Assembly: GCA_001899205.1 (NCBI GenBank)
Contig: MKVL01000012.1
Coordinates: 161,903-225,902 of the forward strand
DNA: 64,000 nt
Origin: Mesorhizobium sp. 65-26
GTDB lineage: Bacteria > Pseudomonadota > Alphaproteobacteria > Rhizobiales > Rhizobiaceae
Direction of reading: 5' to 3'
Below are positions 7,829 through 16,751 of this stretch, piece after piece. The position numbers and the translations under genes were made by a program. The stretch's first letter is position 1, and every line of letters begins with the position of its first letter. The notes beneath the pieces are model-generated. The model saw nothing but the letters and a program-made list of their open reading frames with translations, was not told where the DNA came from and did not search any database.

Positions 7829-10471
7829 ATGCGTTCAGGGGCTTCCGCACCGCTCGCGCTGACAGACACCGGACATGGCGTCCGGGCCTTCGCGCGACGT
7901 CAGGTTGGGCGGCTTGTCGGCGCCGGCCTGTTCGCGTTGGTCGCGTTCGGGGTCGCCGCGCTGGCCACCTGGAACGTCGCTGATCCAAGTTTCTCGCACG
8001 CCACCGCCAACACCGTCACCAACGCCATGGGCTATCCAGGCGCGGTCTTTTCCGACCTCGCCATGCAGTTCTTCGGCCTTGCCGCCGTCGCGGCGCTCGT
8101 CCCGGCGGTCATCTGGGGCTTCCTGCTGTTCACCGCGCGCGGTGTTGACAAGCTGCCGAAGCGTGGTTTCTCCTGGTTCGGCTTCGCGCTGCTCGCCGCC
8201 GCGATCGCGGGCTGCGTCACCCCGCCCAAGACCTGGCCATTGCCAACCGGCCTCGGCGGCGTGTTCGGCGACATGGTGCTCAAGATACCGGGCATGGCGA
8301 TCGGCGGCTATCCGACCGGCCTCGTCGCCAGCATCATCGCCGTGCTGCTCGCCGCGCCGGCGCTGTGGCTGTTCGCGCATGGTTCGGCGCTCATCGGCCG
8401 CAAGAACGGCTTCGCCATCCTCGAAGAGCCGGAGACAGTCGATCCCCGCGATCAGGACGAGCTGCTGGACGATGACGATGACGAGGGCGGCGAGGGCATG
8501 CTGGCGCTCGGCGCCATCACCCACTGGTGGCTGTCGGGCCGCGCCTGGCTGCGCCGCCACATCGCCGCGCGTCGGCGTGACCATGACGACTACGAACCGG
8601 AAATGGAGGCGCGTCCCAGCGCCTGGCGCCGTGCCGCCGAGCGGGTGGAATCAGCTGAATTCGCCGAGCAGCGCATGAGCCCGGACGGCCGCGCCCGCGT
8701 CGAGCCGGAATTCTTCGCCGCCATGGTCAACGACCGCAGCGCGTCCCTCGACCCCGATGATGCCGATGTCTTCGACGACGAGGACGACATGGATTTCGCG
8801 CCGGAACCGAGCCCGCGCGTGTCGACCGCCAAGGTCCAGCAGTTCCGTTCCGATGCGGCGACTCGCGTCGCGGCACCGTCGCCGCGGCCCGCCCCCGGCG
8901 CCCGCGTCCAGCGCGAGGCGCAGACGTCGCTGATCGGCTCCGACCATTTCGAGATGCCGTCGCTGCACTTCCTGTCCGAGCCGAAGAATGTGGTGCGCGA
9001 TCCCAGCCTGTCGAAGGACGCGCTGGAACAGAACGCGCGCCTGCTCGAGGGGGTGCTCGAGGATTTCGGCGTCAAGGGCGAGATCATCCAGGTCCGGCCC
9101 GGCCCGGTCGTCACCCTCTACGAACTTGAGCCCGCCCCGGGGATCAAGTCGTCGCGCGTCATTGGCCTCGCCGACGACATCGCCCGTTCGATGAGCGCGA
9201 TCGCCTGCCGCGTCGCCGTCGTGCCCGGCCGCAACGCCATCGGCATCGAGCTGCCGAACGCCAAGCGCGAGACCGTCTACCTGCGCGAGATCCTGGCGAG
9301 CCGTGACTTCGAGACGACCAAGGCCAGGCTGGCGCTGGCGCTGGGCAAGACCATCGGCGGCGAGGCGGTCATCGTCGATATCGCCAAGATGCCGCACGTG
9401 CTGGTCGCCGGCACCACCGGCTCCGGCAAGTCGGTCGCCATCAACACCATGATCCTGTCGCTGCTCTACCGGCTGAAGCCGGAAGAGTGCCGCCTGATCA
9501 TGATCGACCCCAAGATGCTCGAACTCTCCGTCTATGACGGCATCCCGCATCTGCTGACGCCGGTCGTCACCGATCCGAAGAAGGCCGTCGTGGCGCTGAA
9601 GTGGACGGTGCGCGAGATGGAGGACCGCTATCGCAAGATGTCCAAGGTCGGCGTGCGCAACATCGACGGCTTCAACGCCCGCGTGCTGCAGGCCGGCAAG
9701 AAGGGCGAGAAGATCTCGCGCACGGTGCAGACCGGCTTCGACCGCCAGACCGGCGAGGCGATCTATGAGACGGAGGATCTCGACCTCGAGCCGATGCCCT
9801 ACATCGTCGTCATCATCGACGAGATGGCCGACCTGATGATGGTCGCCGGCAAGGACATCGAGGGCGCGGTACAGCGCCTGGCGCAGATGGCGCGCGCCGC
9901 CGGCATCCATGTGATCATGGCCACGCAACGCCCCTCGGTCGACGTCATCACCGGCACCATCAAGGCCAACTTCCCGACCCGCATGTCGTTCCAGGTGACC
10001 TCGAAGATCGACAGCCGCACGATCCTGGGCGAGCAGGGCGCCGAACAACTGCTCGGCATGGGCGACATGCTCTATATGGCCGGCGGCGGCCGCATCCAGC
10101 GCGTGCACGGCCCGTTCGTCTCGGACGACGAGGTCGAGAAGGTCGTGGCGCATCTCAAGCTCCAGGGCGTGCCGGAATATCTCGACGCCATCACCGAGGA
10201 TGACGACGAGGACGACGATGAGCCAGCGGGCAAGGGTGGCTCCGGTGGCGGCGGGAATTTCGACGATTCGGACGATCCCTACGACCAGGCGGTCGCCGTG
10301 GTGCTGCGCGACGGCAAGGCCTCGACCAGCTACATCCAGCGCCGCCTCGGCATCGGCTACAACCGCGCCGCCTCGATCATCGAGAGGATGGAGAAGGAAG
10401 GCATCGTCGGCGCCGCCAACCATGCCGGCAAGCGCGAGATCCTGGTGCCGACCGAAGAGGACAAGTTCTAG
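7829..10471 (+). CDS. ftsK: DNA translocase FtsK
   Basis: An 880-residue septal DNA pump that moves chromosome termini to dif and supports XerCD resolution. The N-terminus has four membrane helices (about residues 30-190). A linker with acidic runs ([21 protein letters not shown]) follows, then the motor domain with Walker [10 protein letters not shown] at 527-535 and the Walker B region IIDEMADLM from about residue 662. The C-terminal gamma domain (about 815-876) has [22 protein letters not shown] for KOPS recognition and is joined by another Asp/Glu-Gly linker. A CtrA-type box precedes it and a long hairpin follows it. Confidence 0.97.
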   Translation: MRSGASAPLALTDTGHGVRAFARRQVGRLVGAGLFALVAFGVAALATWNVADPSFSHATANTVTNAMGYPGAVFSDLAMQFFGLAAVAALVPAVIWGFLLFTARGVDKLPKRGFSWFGFALLAAAIAGCVTPPKTWPLPTGLGGVFGDMVLKIPGMAIGGYPTGLVASIIAVLLAAPALWLFAHGSALIGRKNGFAILEEPETVDPRDQDELLDDDDDEGGEGMLALGAITHWWLSGRAWLRRHIAARRRDHDDYEPEMEARPSAWRRAAERVESAEFAEQRMSPDGRARVEPEFFAAMVNDRSASLDPDDADVFDDEDDMDFAPEPSPRVSTAKVQQFRSDAATRVAAPSPRPAPGARVQREAQTSLIGSDHFEMPSLHFLSEPKNVVRDPSLSKDALEQNARLLEGVLEDFGVKGEIIQVRPGPVVTLYELEPAPGIKSSRVIGLADDIARSMSAIACRVAVVPGRNAIGIELPNAKRETVYLREILASRDFETTKARLALALGKTIGGEAVIVDIAKMPHVLVAGTTGSGKSVAINTMILSLLYRLKPEECRLIMIDPKMLELSVYDGIPHLLTPVVTDPKKAVVALKWTVREMEDRYRKMSKVGVRNIDGFNARVLQAGKKGEKISRTVQTGFDRQTGEAIYETEDLDLEPMPYIVVIIDEMADLMMVAGKDIEGAVQRLAQMARAAGIHVIMATQRPSVDVITGTIKANFPTRMSFQVTSKIDSRTILGEQGAEQLLGMGDMLYMAGGGRIQRVHGPFVSDDEVEKVVAHLKLQGVPEYLDAITEDDDEDDDEPAGKGGSGGGGNFDDSDDPYDQAVAVVLRDGKASTSYIQRRLGIGYNRAASIIERMEKEGIVGAANHAGKREILVPTEEDKF

Positions 10472-10475
10472 GGTT

Positions 10476-10527
10476 GCCGAGATTCCGGGTCAGGCGCGGG
10501 GCTTTCCCGCGCCCGCCGAATCTCGGC
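10476..10527 (+). terminator. Long hairpin downstream of ftsK
   Basis: GCCGAGATTC (10476-10485) pairs with GAATCTCGGC (10518-10527), and inside it GGCGCGGG pairs with CCCGCGCC. It begins four bases after the ftsK stop. No T tract follows. Confidence 0.55.
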
Positions 10528-10658
10528 CGGCCCGCGCGGCAGAGGCAACCTCAAATCATCTGGCGCGTTCATGCGACGGAGCCGTCGCAACCCCGCCAAA
10601 CTTAGGCCCAACTGGGGGTCCAGAGACTAGACTACACGAACCATAGAGAGTGACCGGC

Positions 10659-11327
10659 ATGAAGACCCAGACGCAATTCACCCCGACCCGCCGACAGGTT
10701 CTAGGCCTCGGCCTGGTGGTCGCGGGGGCAGCCGCTCTCAACGTCGTGCCCGGATTCCAGCTGCTCGCCGCCGCGCAGGCGGCGGTGCCGCCAGCGGCGC
10801 AGAAGATCGCCGACCATTTCTCGTCGGTCAAATCGATGAGCGGTGAATTCGTGCAGTTCGGCCCGAAGGGCGAGCAGACCGGCGGCAAGTTCTTTCTCGA
10901 GCGGCCGGGCAAGATTCGCTTCAACTATGACGGCGCGTCGAACTTCCGGGTGATTTCCGACGGCAAGTCGGTCGTCATCCTCAACAAGAAGCTCAACACA
11001 TCCGACCTCTATCCGCTGTCGAAGACGCCGCTGAAGCTGCTGCTGGAGGACCGGATCGACCTTTCCGGCGGGCGCGTGCAGGCCGTCAAGGAAGAGGACG
11101 ACATCACAACCATCCAGCTCTCCGACAAGTCGGTGTTCGGCAATGCCCGGATCACCATGATGTTCGATCCGAAGACCTACGAACTGCGGCAGTGGACGAT
11201 CACCGACGCGCAGGGCAAGGACACGACGGTGATGATCTTCAACGTCAAGGAGGGCGTCTCCTTCGCGCCCGACACCTTCGCCATCGACTATACGGCGAAC
11301 CGCGAGCTCAACACCAAGACGCGGTAG
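10659..11327 (+). CDS. lolA: Outer-membrane lipoprotein carrier LolA
   Basis: A 222-residue periplasmic chaperone that carries lipoproteins from the LolCDE transporter to the outer membrane. The mature domain has the LolA blocks KSMSGEFVQFGPKGEQTGGKF, RPGKIRFNYD and DLYPLSKTPLKLLL. The signal peptide carries TRRQVLGLGLVVAGAAAL, which contains a twin-arginine motif. ATG 10659 is preferred to GTG 10650 because the GAGAG ribosome site at 10646-10650 is correctly spaced only for the ATG. Upstream is ftsK and downstream xthA, an order I recall from other Rhizobiales. Confidence 0.92.
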   Translation: MKTQTQFTPTRRQVLGLGLVVAGAAALNVVPGFQLLAAAQAAVPPAAQKIADHFSSVKSMSGEFVQFGPKGEQTGGKFFLERPGKIRFNYDGASNFRVISDGKSVVILNKKLNTSDLYPLSKTPLKLLLEDRIDLSGGRVQAVKEEDDITTIQLSDKSVFGNARITMMFDPKTYELRQWTITDAQGKDTTVMIFNVKEGVSFAPDTFAIDYTANRELNTKTR

Positions 11328-11384
11328 GTTTTCGCCGCTCCGAAGCTCTTTCGGACCACGCCGACGTTCCTCCGCTGCTGCCAT

Positions 11385-11447
11385 CTTCTCTCCGCAAACG
11401 GCGAGAAGGGCCCGGCGGGGCAATGAGGGGCGGCATTGGCATTGGCG
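11385..11447. repeat. Dispersed ~60-bp repeat, copy A
   Basis: TTCTCTCCGCAAACGGCGAG begins a segment that continues with GGCCCGGCGGGGCAATGAG and GGGCGGC. The second half is nearly identical to the segment at 60961-61002, where CCCGGCAGGGCAATGAGG occurs. It lies between lolA and xthA. Confidence 0.6.
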
Positions 11448-11521
11448 ATTGTCGATAGCTTGTTTTTGTCGCGCGCGGCTGGCACTAGTTCGACGACCTT
11501 AGCCGTCCCGGACCCCGCCGC

Positions 11522-12328
11522 ATGCCGTTTACCCTCGCCACCTGGAACATCAACTCCGTGCGCCTGCGCATGCCGATCGTCGAACGGCTGCTGGAGGAGC
11601 ACGCGCCCGACGTGCTGTGCCTGCAGGAAACCAAGGTTCCGGACGAGCTCTTTCCGGAGAAGGCCTTTCGCAAGGCCGGATACGAGCACATCCTGTTCCA
11701 TGGCCAGAAGGGCTATCACGGCGTCGCCACGGTGGCCCGTCGCCCGCTCGAGCTGGTCGAGAAGCGGCGCTTCTGCGAGATCGACGACAGCCGCCACCTG
11801 TCGGTCCGGGTCAAGGCCGGTGGCCGGTCGATCCTGCTGCACAATTTCTACGTCCCGGCCGGCGGCGACGAACCCGATCCCGAGATCAACGCCAAGTTCA
11901 AGCACAAGCTGGGTTTCGTGGCCGAGATGAACGCCATCCGCGCCGAGCATGATGAGGCTTCGGCGTCGATTCTGGTCGGCGACCTCAACATCGCGCCGCT
12001 GGAGCATGACGTCTGGTCGCACAAGCAGCTCCTCAACGTCGTCAGCCACACGCCGGTCGAGACCGAGAATTTCGAGGCGATGCGCGTTGCCGGCCAGTGG
12101 GTCGACCTGATGCGGCTCAACGTGCCGCCGGAGCAGAAGCTCTACACCTGGTGGAGCTATCGCGCGCGCGACTGGGAGCTTTCCGACCGGGGCCGCCGGC
12201 TCGACCATGTCTGGTCGTCGCCCAACCTGGTGCCCAGCTTCGCCGGTTATGAGATCCTGCGCGCGGCGCGCGGCTGGGACCGGCCGTCGGACCATGTGCC
12301 GGTGATCGCCAAGTTCGATCTGGACTAG
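11522..12328 (+). CDS. xthA: Exodeoxyribonuclease III
   Basis: A 268-residue AP endonuclease/3'-exonuclease of the base-excision repair pathway. The metal and catalytic motifs are in order: TWNINSVRLR (Asn), LCLQETKV (Glu), VGDLNIAP (Asp-x-Asn), RGRRLDHVWSS and SDHVPVIAKF (final Asp-His). Length is typical. The 195 bases upstream contain a dispersed repeat and presumably its promoter. It converges on the cNMP-binding gene. Confidence 0.96.
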   Translation: MPFTLATWNINSVRLRMPIVERLLEEHAPDVLCLQETKVPDELFPEKAFRKAGYEHILFHGQKGYHGVATVARRPLELVEKRRFCEIDDSRHLSVRVKAGGRSILLHNFYVPAGGDEPDPEINAKFKHKLGFVAEMNAIRAEHDEASASILVGDLNIAPLEHDVWSHKQLLNVVSHTPVETENFEAMRVAGQWVDLMRLNVPPEQKLYTWWSYRARDWELSDRGRRLDHVWSSPNLVPSFAGYEILRAARGWDRPSDHVPVIAKFDLD

Positions 12329-12428
12329 CGCGAGCGGACCGAGGGTCGCCGCCGGGCAGGCCGCGACGCTTTGCCCCGCCCATTGCCCGTCGACCTGTGG
12401 CCAGCGCCTCAATGGTTCAGCGACAAGG

Positions 12429-12884
12429 CTAGCCGAGGAACCGGGGCGCCAGTTCCTCCAGGCGGCGAATCATCGCCTGGAACTCGTCCGATATGCGCTG
12501 GTAGAGCTGCTCGGCGATCTCGGGATACTCCTCGAGAATGCGGCGGAACATCTTGCGGCTGAGCCGGATCACTTCCGAATCGGTGGCGGCGGAGGCGCTG
12601 GTCAGCCTCCTCGTATCGGCAATCAGCGCCAGTTCGCTCAGAATCGTGCCGGGGCCGGCCATGGCGACGGGGACGCCCGCGCCGTCCTGCTCGCGATAGA
12701 GCACGATGCTGCCCGAGACCACGATGTATGCCGAATCGGCCTCGTCGTCCTCGCGGTAGAGCTTGCGTTCGGCCTGCAGCAGGGTGGTCTCGGCGCCGAA
12801 GGCGAGCAGGCGCAGCTGTTCCTGCGTGAAGCCCTGGAAGAGCCTCACGTCGGACAGGATGCGGATGTCGTCATCCAGCGCCAT
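12429..12884 (-). CDS. Cyclic-nucleotide-binding (Crp/Fnr-like effector) domain protein
   Basis: A 151-residue single-domain protein with a cNMP-binding beta-roll: ILSDVRLFQGFTQEQLRLLAFGAE, LYREDDEADSAYIVVSGSI, and the phosphate-cassette position MAGPGTILSELALIADTRRLTSASA. The C-terminus is a helical tail without a DNA-binding domain, so it is not a Crp regulator by itself. It lies 124 bases downstream of the CenR-like gene on the same strand and may be co-transcribed. The ligand and output are unknown. Confidence 0.85.
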   Translation of the reverse strand: MALDDDIRILSDVRLFQGFTQEQLRLLAFGAETTLLQAERKLYREDDEADSAYIVVSGSIVLYREQDGAGVPVAMAGPGTILSELALIADTRRLTSASAATDSEVIRLSRKMFRRILEEYPEIAEQLYQRISDEFQAMIRRLEELAPRFLG

Positions 12885-13007
12885 CTTCAGCTATGTCCCC
12901 GCACCGACAGTCCGACACCTCCTCCGCGAGCCCGATCCAAACCGCCTCCAGTTTCAGACCGTACCCGAAAAGCGCCCCGCCCGACCGCTCATTGGATAAT
13001 GAAATGT

Positions 13008-13691
13008 TTAAGGAACCAGCTTGTAGCCGCCGCTTTCTGTCACAAGAATTTCGGCATTGGAAGGATCGCGCTCGATCTTCTGGCGCAGGCGATAAACGTG
13101 CGTTTCCAGCGTGTGCGTGGTGACGCCGGAATTGTAGCCCCACACCTCTTCGAGCAGCACGTCGCGCGTCACCACCTTCTGGTCGGCGCGGTAGAGATAT
13201 TTGATGATCGAGGCTTCCTTTTCGGTCAGCCTCACCTTGGCGCCGCGCGGGTCGATGAGAAGCTTCTGGCTCGGCTTGAAGGTGTAGGGCCCGACCGAGA
13301 AGGTGGCGTCCTCGCTCTGCTCGTGCTGGCGCAGCTGGGCGCGGATGCGGGCGAGCAGGACGGCGAAGCGGAACGGCTTGGTGACATAGTCGTTGGCGCC
13401 GGCCTCGAGGCCGAGGATGGTGTCCGAATCGGTATCGTGGCCGGTCAGCATGATGATGGGCGCCTTGTAGCCGCCCTTGCGCAGGATCTTGACCGCTTCG
13501 CGCCCGTCCATGTCAGGCAGGCCGACGTCCATGATCAGCAGGTCGACGAGACCGGCACGCGCGGCGGCGACGCCCTTTGCGGCGCTCGATTCCTGCAAAA
13601 CCTCGAATTCCTCGTAGAGCGAGAGCTGTTCGAGAAGCGTGCCGCGCAGGTCGTCATCGTCGTCGACGATCAGAATTGTGCGTGAAGTCAT
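13008..13691 (-). CDS. cenR: OmpR-family response regulator, CenR-like
   Basis: A 227-residue two-component regulator. The receiver domain has the acidic pocket DDDDD (10-14), the phosphoacceptor Asp55 (LLIMDVGLPDMDG), the Thr/Lys switch (MLTGHD, YVTKPFRF) and then an OmpR winged helix (EVWGYNSGVTTHTLETHVYRLRQKIE). The sequence closely recalls Caulobacter CenR, which controls cell-envelope integrity; this assignment is from memory. No histidine kinase lies next to it, as is usual for CenR. It is divergent from an L,D-transpeptidase gene, consistent with an envelope role. Confidence 0.85.
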   Translation of the reverse strand: MTSRTILIVDDDDDLRGTLLEQLSLYEEFEVLQESSAAKGVAAARAGLVDLLIMDVGLPDMDGREAVKILRKGGYKAPIIMLTGHDTDSDTILGLEAGANDYVTKPFRFAVLLARIRAQLRQHEQSEDATFSVGPYTFKPSQKLLIDPRGAKVRLTEKEASIIKYLYRADQKVVTRDVLLEEVWGYNSGVTTHTLETHVYRLRQKIERDPSNAEILVTESGGYKLVP

Positions 13692-13775
13692 GGATCAATC
13701 CGTTGTTTTGAAAAGAAAATTCAGTTGACCGCTGCCTGTTTATGCGGAAGCTGACCGGCACAACAGCCGTTCACA

Positions 13776-14372
13776 GTGATTTGTTCCGTGGCACGATCAT
13801 ACAAGAAAAAACGAGATCGCAATGCAGCCGGCGCAATTTTGCCGAAAGGGCTGGCCGTGCTGACGGTGCGCGCACGTCCCGGCCATGCCACGCAGGGCCT
13901 GCTGGGAGCTGGCCGGCTGGTGTTTCCCTGCGCGCTGGGGCGCGGTGGCATTTCGGCCGCCAAGCGCGAGGGCGACGGCGCGACGCCGCTGGCCGCGATG
14001 CGGGTTCTCTCGGGATATTTCCGGCGCGACCATTTCCGGAGCGCCCGCGTGACACGCCTGGCGATGGCACCAATCGGGCCGGATCTCGGCTGGTGCGAGG
14101 TGCCGGACGACCGCAACTACAATCGCCCTGTGAGGATACCCTATGGCGCCAGCCACGAGCGCATGCTGCGCGACGACAGGCTCTACGATGCCTGCCTGGT
14201 GCTGGACTGGAACATCGCGCCGCGCCGCCGGGGGCGGGGCAGCGCCATCTTTTTCCATTTGTCGCGGCCGGGATTCTCGCCGACACAGGGCTGCGTGGCG
14301 GTCACGGCCCGCACCATGCAGCGGCTGTTGCCGCTGCTGTCGGACCGGACGGTAGTGAAGGTGCTCAGGTAG
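13776..14372 (+). CDS. L,D-transpeptidase (YkuD-type) family protein
   Basis: A 198-residue protein with a YkuD-like catalytic segment: IFFHLSRPGFSPTQGCVAV near residues 167-185, where the Cys is the nucleophile and the upstream His the base. The more common SHGC is replaced by TQGC, the pattern of one recognised subfamily. No clear signal peptide is visible; the N-terminus is basic (KKKRDRN). The start is GTG 13776 or GTG 13788, as no ATG fits. It would crosslink or modify peptidoglycan if exported. It is divergent from the CenR-like regulator. Confidence 0.75.
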   Translation: MICSVARSYKKKRDRNAAGAILPKGLAVLTVRARPGHATQGLLGAGRLVFPCALGRGGISAAKREGDGATPLAAMRVLSGYFRRDHFRSARVTRLAMAPIGPDLGWCEVPDDRNYNRPVRIPYGASHERMLRDDRLYDACLVLDWNIAPRRRGRGSAIFFHLSRPGFSPTQGCVAVTARTMQRLLPLLSDRTVVKVLR

Positions 14373-14447
14373 GATTCTGCCGGCCAGCAAATGGCGGTCT
14401 CTGAAGCCAGCCGGTTCGGCCACGTCGCGGTTCCGACGCGGCCTGAC

Positions 14448-14846
14448 CTAATCTTTCGTATAGTCAGGTCCGGAACGTGTCGGCAGACCGTCGGCGAGTT
14501 TCAGCCAAGGAAGCCTCTCTTCAAAGGCGACATGCAGCGTGGGCGCAAATTTCTCCGGCTCCTCCATTGCCGCGGCAAAGAAATGCATGACGTCGGACAT
14601 CTTCTTCGAGCGGAATGACAGCGGCGTGCCGCAGTGATCGCAAAATGTTCTTTCCACACCGGGAGACGAGTTGAACACCTTCGGCCGTTTGCCCAGCCAT
14701 CGCCATTGGCCGTCCAGGACGCCGATGTAGGTTGCCATCGGTGCAGAACATTGCCGCCGGCAACTCTCACAATGACAGACCACGCAGGCCTGCGTCGGAC
14801 CATCGACTTCAAAAGCAATGGCGCCGCACAAGCAATGACCACGCAT
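14448..14846 (-). CDS. GFA-family zinc protein
   Basis: A 132-residue protein of the glutathione-dependent formaldehyde-activating (GFA/CENP-V) fold. Zinc-binding cysteines are in GHCLCGAIAFE, VVCHCESCRRQ and FCDHCGTPLSF, the complete set for the family. These proteins are annotated as S-hydroxymethylglutathione synthases, but for most members the reaction is unproven. It has no obvious functional partner nearby. Confidence 0.9.
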   Translation of the reverse strand: MRGHCLCGAIAFEVDGPTQACVVCHCESCRRQCSAPMATYIGVLDGQWRWLGKRPKVFNSSPGVERTFCDHCGTPLSFRSKKMSDVMHFFAAAMEEPEKFAPTLHVAFEERLPWLKLADGLPTRSGPDYTKD

Positions 14847-14922
14847 GCGGATTCTCCTTCAGTCCACTGACCCGCTGGCGCCAAAGCCGGTCATGCCGAT
14901 GATGGTGCCAGCGGTATATGCA

Positions 14923-15168
14923 TTAGTGATGGGATCGACGCGGACGCTGCCAGCCGGTGTCGAGCAGGCCGATCCTGCCGAGTTCGCGGTCGAGGGCGTG
15001 CGCAACGTCGCTGCGCCTGGCGCCGATGTCACGCAACTGATGGTCCGACAGCTCCTCGACATCGCGATTTGCCAGGGTGGCTGCAACCCTGGCCTGGCGA
15101 AGCCAGTCGAGCGCCACGCTCAGCCAGGACGGCCTGGCATGCTCGGACTTCAAGACAATGTACGACAT
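14923..15168 (-). CDS. DUF1127-domain protein
   Basis: An 81-residue protein with the DUF1127 core ANRDVEELSDHQLRDIGARRSDV near its middle. Small Arg-rich DUF1127 proteins are common in Rhizobiales, where some bind RNA or affect metabolism and are often under LysR control. I start it at the ATG at 15168 (MSYIVLKSEHARP); in-frame ATGs at 15192 and 15195 are possible. It is divergent from a LysR gene, with paired operator-like dyads between them. Confidence 0.85.
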   Translation of the reverse strand: MSYIVLKSEHARPSWLSVALDWLRQARVAATLANRDVEELSDHQLRDIGARRSDVAHALDRELGRIGLLDTGWQRPRRSHH

Positions 15169-15189
15169 GGTGTGATCCGTTCTTCCGGA

Positions 15190-15210
15190 CATCAAGTCCG
15201 GTTTGATGTT
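15190..15210. promoter_or_regulatory. Operator-like dyad ACATCAA-N7-TTGATGT
   Basis: A 7-bp inverted repeat 22 bases before the DUF1127 start and 98 bases before the LysR start. The half-site TTTGATG recurs at 15286-15292, in the second dyad. This is a plausible LysR-type binding site. Confidence 0.5.
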
Positions 15211-15270
15211 GTTTCGATGCCCACATCATGGCGAATTGAAACAAAAGGGGGAAACGAGTAGTTCTTTCCG

Positions 15271-15295
15271 GATCATAAAGTTTTCTTTGATGATC
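15271..15295. promoter_or_regulatory. Operator-like dyad GATCATAAAG/CTTTGATGATC
   Basis: An imperfect dyad centred on TTTT, 12 bases before the LysR ATG. It shares the TTTGATG half-site with the dyad at 15190-15210. Its position suits autorepression of the LysR gene. Confidence 0.5.
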
Positions 15296-15307
15296 GAGGT
15301 CCCATCC

Positions 15308-16228
15308 ATGGCCAGGTTGCTGCCGGGAACGCGCGCGCTGAGGACGCTGGAGACGGCGGGCCGTCATCTCAATTTCACCCGTGCCGCCGACGAGCTCGGC
15401 CTGACGCCCGCCGCCGTCAGCCACCAGATCAAGGAGATCGAGGATCAGCTCGGCGTCGTGCTTTTCCAGCGCACCAGCCGCACCATCCGCCTGACCGAGG
15501 CGGGCAGCGTGCTGTTCGACGCGGCGACCGAAGCGCTCGACGTGCTCGGCCGCGCCGTTGCCCGGGCGCACAAGGTGACGCGCGGCACCGCCTTGCTGAA
15601 GGTGACGCTCGACGCGCAATTCGCGGCCAAATGGCTGATGCGGCGAGTGGAGGATTTCCGCAGCCACCACCCCGGCATCGAGCTGCGCTTCGACATTGCT
15701 TATGGCCTGCGCGATTTCGAGCTCGACGACATTGATGTCGGCATCCGGTTCGGGGCCGGCAAGTATCCGGGTCTCAGCGCGCACCGCCTGTTCGACAACA
15801 TCATCATTCCGGTGTGCAGTCCGAGCCTGCTGGCGTCCGGGCTGCCGCTGCGCGAGCCGCGCGACCTGTTCCGGCATACGCTTGCCCATATCGAATGGGC
15901 GCGCCAGGGCGTCACCTGGCCGAACTGGCGCATGTGGATGCAGGCCGCCGGCGTCGACGATTTCGACGACAGCCGCACCGTGGTGTTCGGCACGTCGACG
16001 GATGCCGTGCAGGCCGCGCTCGACGGCAGCGCCGTGGCGCTGGCCGATTTCGCGATGGTTGCCAACGACCTGTCCGAGGGCCGGCTGGTGCGGCCTTTCG
16101 AACTCGGCATCAAGGTGGCGGCGGAGTTCGCCTACTTCCTGGTCTATCCGAAGGAGACAGGCAACGATCCGCGCATCGTCGCCTTCCGAGAGTGGATCCT
16201 GGGCGAGGTTGCCAAGACACGCCCGTGA
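15308..16228 (+). CDS. LysR-family regulator, GcvA-like
   Basis: A 306-residue LysR-type regulator. The N-terminal helix-turn-helix is in LNFTRAADELGLTPAAVSHQIKEIEDQLG, and the substrate-binding domain begins with ALLKVTLDAQFAAKWLM. The C-terminal blocks (DDIDVGIRFGAGKYPG, FGTSTDAVQAALDG) follow the GcvA-like subgroup. ATG 15308 is chosen over ATG 15203 and 15290 because GAGG stands eight bases before it. Its likely target is the divergent DUF1127 gene. The effector is unknown. Confidence 0.92.
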   Translation: MARLLPGTRALRTLETAGRHLNFTRAADELGLTPAAVSHQIKEIEDQLGVVLFQRTSRTIRLTEAGSVLFDAATEALDVLGRAVARAHKVTRGTALLKVTLDAQFAAKWLMRRVEDFRSHHPGIELRFDIAYGLRDFELDDIDVGIRFGAGKYPGLSAHRLFDNIIIPVCSPSLLASGLPLREPRDLFRHTLAHIEWARQGVTWPNWRMWMQAAGVDDFDDSRTVVFGTSTDAVQAALDGSAVALADFAMVANDLSEGRLVRPFELGIKVAAEFAYFLVYPKETGNDPRIVAFREWILGEVAKTRP

Positions 16229-16235
16229 CGTTGGT

Positions 16236-16652
16236 TCAGCCCGCCGTCGCGCCGAACCAGCCGATCAACGCGCCCATGATCAGCAGCACGCCGAGCCAGT
16301 GGCCGGCGTCGATGGCCGTCAGCCCCCAGCCGAATCCCTGGTAGCGGTGGTTGACCGACAGCGTGGTGACGACGAAGCCGAGCCACAGCACGAAGCCGAA
16401 GACGAGGCCGGCGGCCGGGTTCGGCTCGCCGCCGGTCATCGCGCCGACGACCAGCGCCAGCACGAAGGCCATGACGAGTTCGGCGACGAAGCTGACGATG
16501 AATGGCAAGGCGGATCTCTTCATCGTCGCGGGGTCGAGCCGGGCGGCCGCCAGCCACGGCTTGCTCAAGGCCACGTACCAGACCGCGCCGAACAACCAGG
16601 CCACCACGGCGGCGGCAATCACCGCCAGCCAGTTAACCGCCGAGAAATCCAT
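16236..16652 (-). CDS. DUF1761 membrane protein
   Basis: A 138-residue integral membrane protein with four hydrophobic segments (near residues 6-24, 48-68, 80-98 and 115-134). The opening NWLAVIAAAVVAWLFGAVWY and the closing HWLGVLLIMGALIGWFG match the DUF1761 family pattern. Its function is unknown. It converges on the LysR gene with a seven-base gap. Confidence 0.85.
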   Translation of the reverse strand: MDFSAVNWLAVIAAAVVAWLFGAVWYVALSKPWLAAARLDPATMKRSALPFIVSFVAELVMAFVLALVVGAMTGGEPNPAAGLVFGFVLWLGFVVTTLSVNHRYQGFGWGLTAIDAGHWLGVLLIMGALIGWFGATAG

Positions 16653-16751
16653 TTTCCCCTCCCTCCGGAACGCTCGCGCTTCTCATGGAATCACCGGGAC
16701 GCTCCAGGCGCTGGGCGCTTTCCCGGATGGAACGCCCGTTCGCGACCGGCG

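Noticed and set aside
8651-10423. A 590-codon open frame antisense to ftsK
   Set aside because: It mirrors ftsK codons; the low-complexity Asp/Gly/His/Arg composition is that of antisense frames in GC-rich DNA.
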